NCBI GenBank assembly: GCA_023301795.1
Contig: JALZVU010000091.1
Location: 1 to 44,982 of the forward strand
DNA: 44,982 nt
Direction of reading: 5' to 3'
Origin: Granulosicoccus sp.
GTDB taxonomy: Bacteria; Pseudomonadota; Gammaproteobacteria; Granulosicoccales; Granulosicoccaceae
The notes under the pieces are model-generated. The model did not search any database. It was not told where the DNA came from and worked only from the letters and a program-made list of their open reading frames with translations. Both the position numbers and the translations under genes were made by a program. This document shows, piece by piece, positions 44,729 through 44,982 of this stretch; the first letter of the stretch is position 1, and each line of letters opens with the position of its first letter.

Positions 44729-44982
44729 GTGTCCATAGATTGTCGATCAGCTTTATACATGCCTGCCAGCAACGAACGTGCGTTGGCTAAGGGACCCACG
44801 CTGCATGCGGATGCCATCATTGTCGACCTTGAAGACTCTGTTGCCCCTGAGTTAAAAGCGGTATCTCGTGATCGAGCAGTACGAGCATTGCAGCAACACG
44901 ACTATGGATATCGCCTTAAAGCCCTTCGAGTGAACGCACCGAACACGCCGTGGTATCAGGATGATATTGCCGCGGCCGCGGC
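44729..44982 (+). CDS. CitE/HpcH-family CoA ester lyase, partial (runs off window)
   Basis: A GTG start at 44729 with a GAGGTG ribosome site upstream opens a frame of 84 codons to the window end. The product has RSALYMPASNERAL (7-20), IIVDLEDSVAPE (33-44) and LRVNAPNTPW, the N-terminal motifs of the HpcH/HpaI-CitE superfamily (malyl-, citramalyl- or citryl-CoA lyase-like). The acidic pair in DLEDSV is at the active-site strand. Substrate cannot be told from this part. Confidence 0.88.
   Translation, partial: MSIDCRSALYMPASNERALAKGPTLHADAIIVDLEDSVAPELKAVSRDRAVRALQQHDYGYRLKALRVNAPNTPWYQDDIAAAA

Noticed and set aside
1-44982. tRNA, rRNA, CRISPR array, insertion sequence or prophage
   Set aside because: The intergenic stretches show no tRNA T-loop consensus, no regular direct repeats, and no transposase, integrase or phage gene.

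Overview
The window reads as the chromosome of a Gram-negative gammaproteobacterium that oxidises methanol or related alcohols with a lanthanide-type quinoprotein. Supporting signs are the rhlB / trxA / rho arrangement, Kdo kinase (KdkA) and Kdo transferase (WaaA), a pcm-tolC-waaA operon, GlnE, and a very complete PQQ/XoxF locus. G+C looks close to half. No transposase, phage gene, CRISPR array or tRNA was seen. Species cannot be named from the sequence alone.

Region 1 (1-12.5 kb, minus strand) is cofactor and maturation machinery. pqqABCDE makes PQQ; the 24-residue pqqA (absent from simple ORF lists) is separated from pqqB by an intrinsic terminator. Upstream lies a tightly overlapped mxaRSACKL operon (MoxR ATPase, DUF58 protein, MxaA, two vWA membrane proteins, TPR protein), the set classically needed to load metal into methanol dehydrogenase. 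Next comes a second envelope operon: a Sel1-repeat protein, a TolQ/MotA/ExbB-like channel, an ExbD-like protein with an unusual periplasmic domain, and a small conserved membrane protein further downstream.

Region 2 (12.8-15.9 kb) carries periplasmic 'quinoprotein relay' proteins: a SoxYZ-like carrier with a single cysteine, a zinc metallohydrolase of the SoxH-related type, and two unassigned secreted proteins.

Region 3 (15.9-25 kb, plus strand) is the oxidation module: xoxF (methanol dehydrogenase with the extra lanthanide-coordinating Asp), a c-type cytochrome (xoxG), xoxJ, a rhodanese-like Cys/Trp-motif protein, an unknown 143-aa secreted protein, an orphan PQQ-associated ABC binding protein, a YVTN-type beta-propeller, an unknown 210-aa secreted protein and an alpha/beta hydrolase. 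A glutathione-dependent formaldehyde dehydrogenase gene follows on the other strand, so methanol -> formaldehyde -> S-formylglutathione is encoded here. No mxaF/mxaI/mxaJ/mxaG is present: the MxaRSACKL maturation set is paired in this window with XoxF only, which is the most striking feature.

Region 4 (26-45 kb) is mostly housekeeping: a FAD oxidoreductase and DMT exporter pair, an orphan ABC ATPase, glnE, a zinc-finger protein, kdkA, waaA, tolC, pcm, a cold-shock protein, rhlB, trxA, rho, purD, a BenE transporter, and the start of a CitE-like lyase that runs off the right edge. A partial membrane-anchored acidic protein runs off the left edge.
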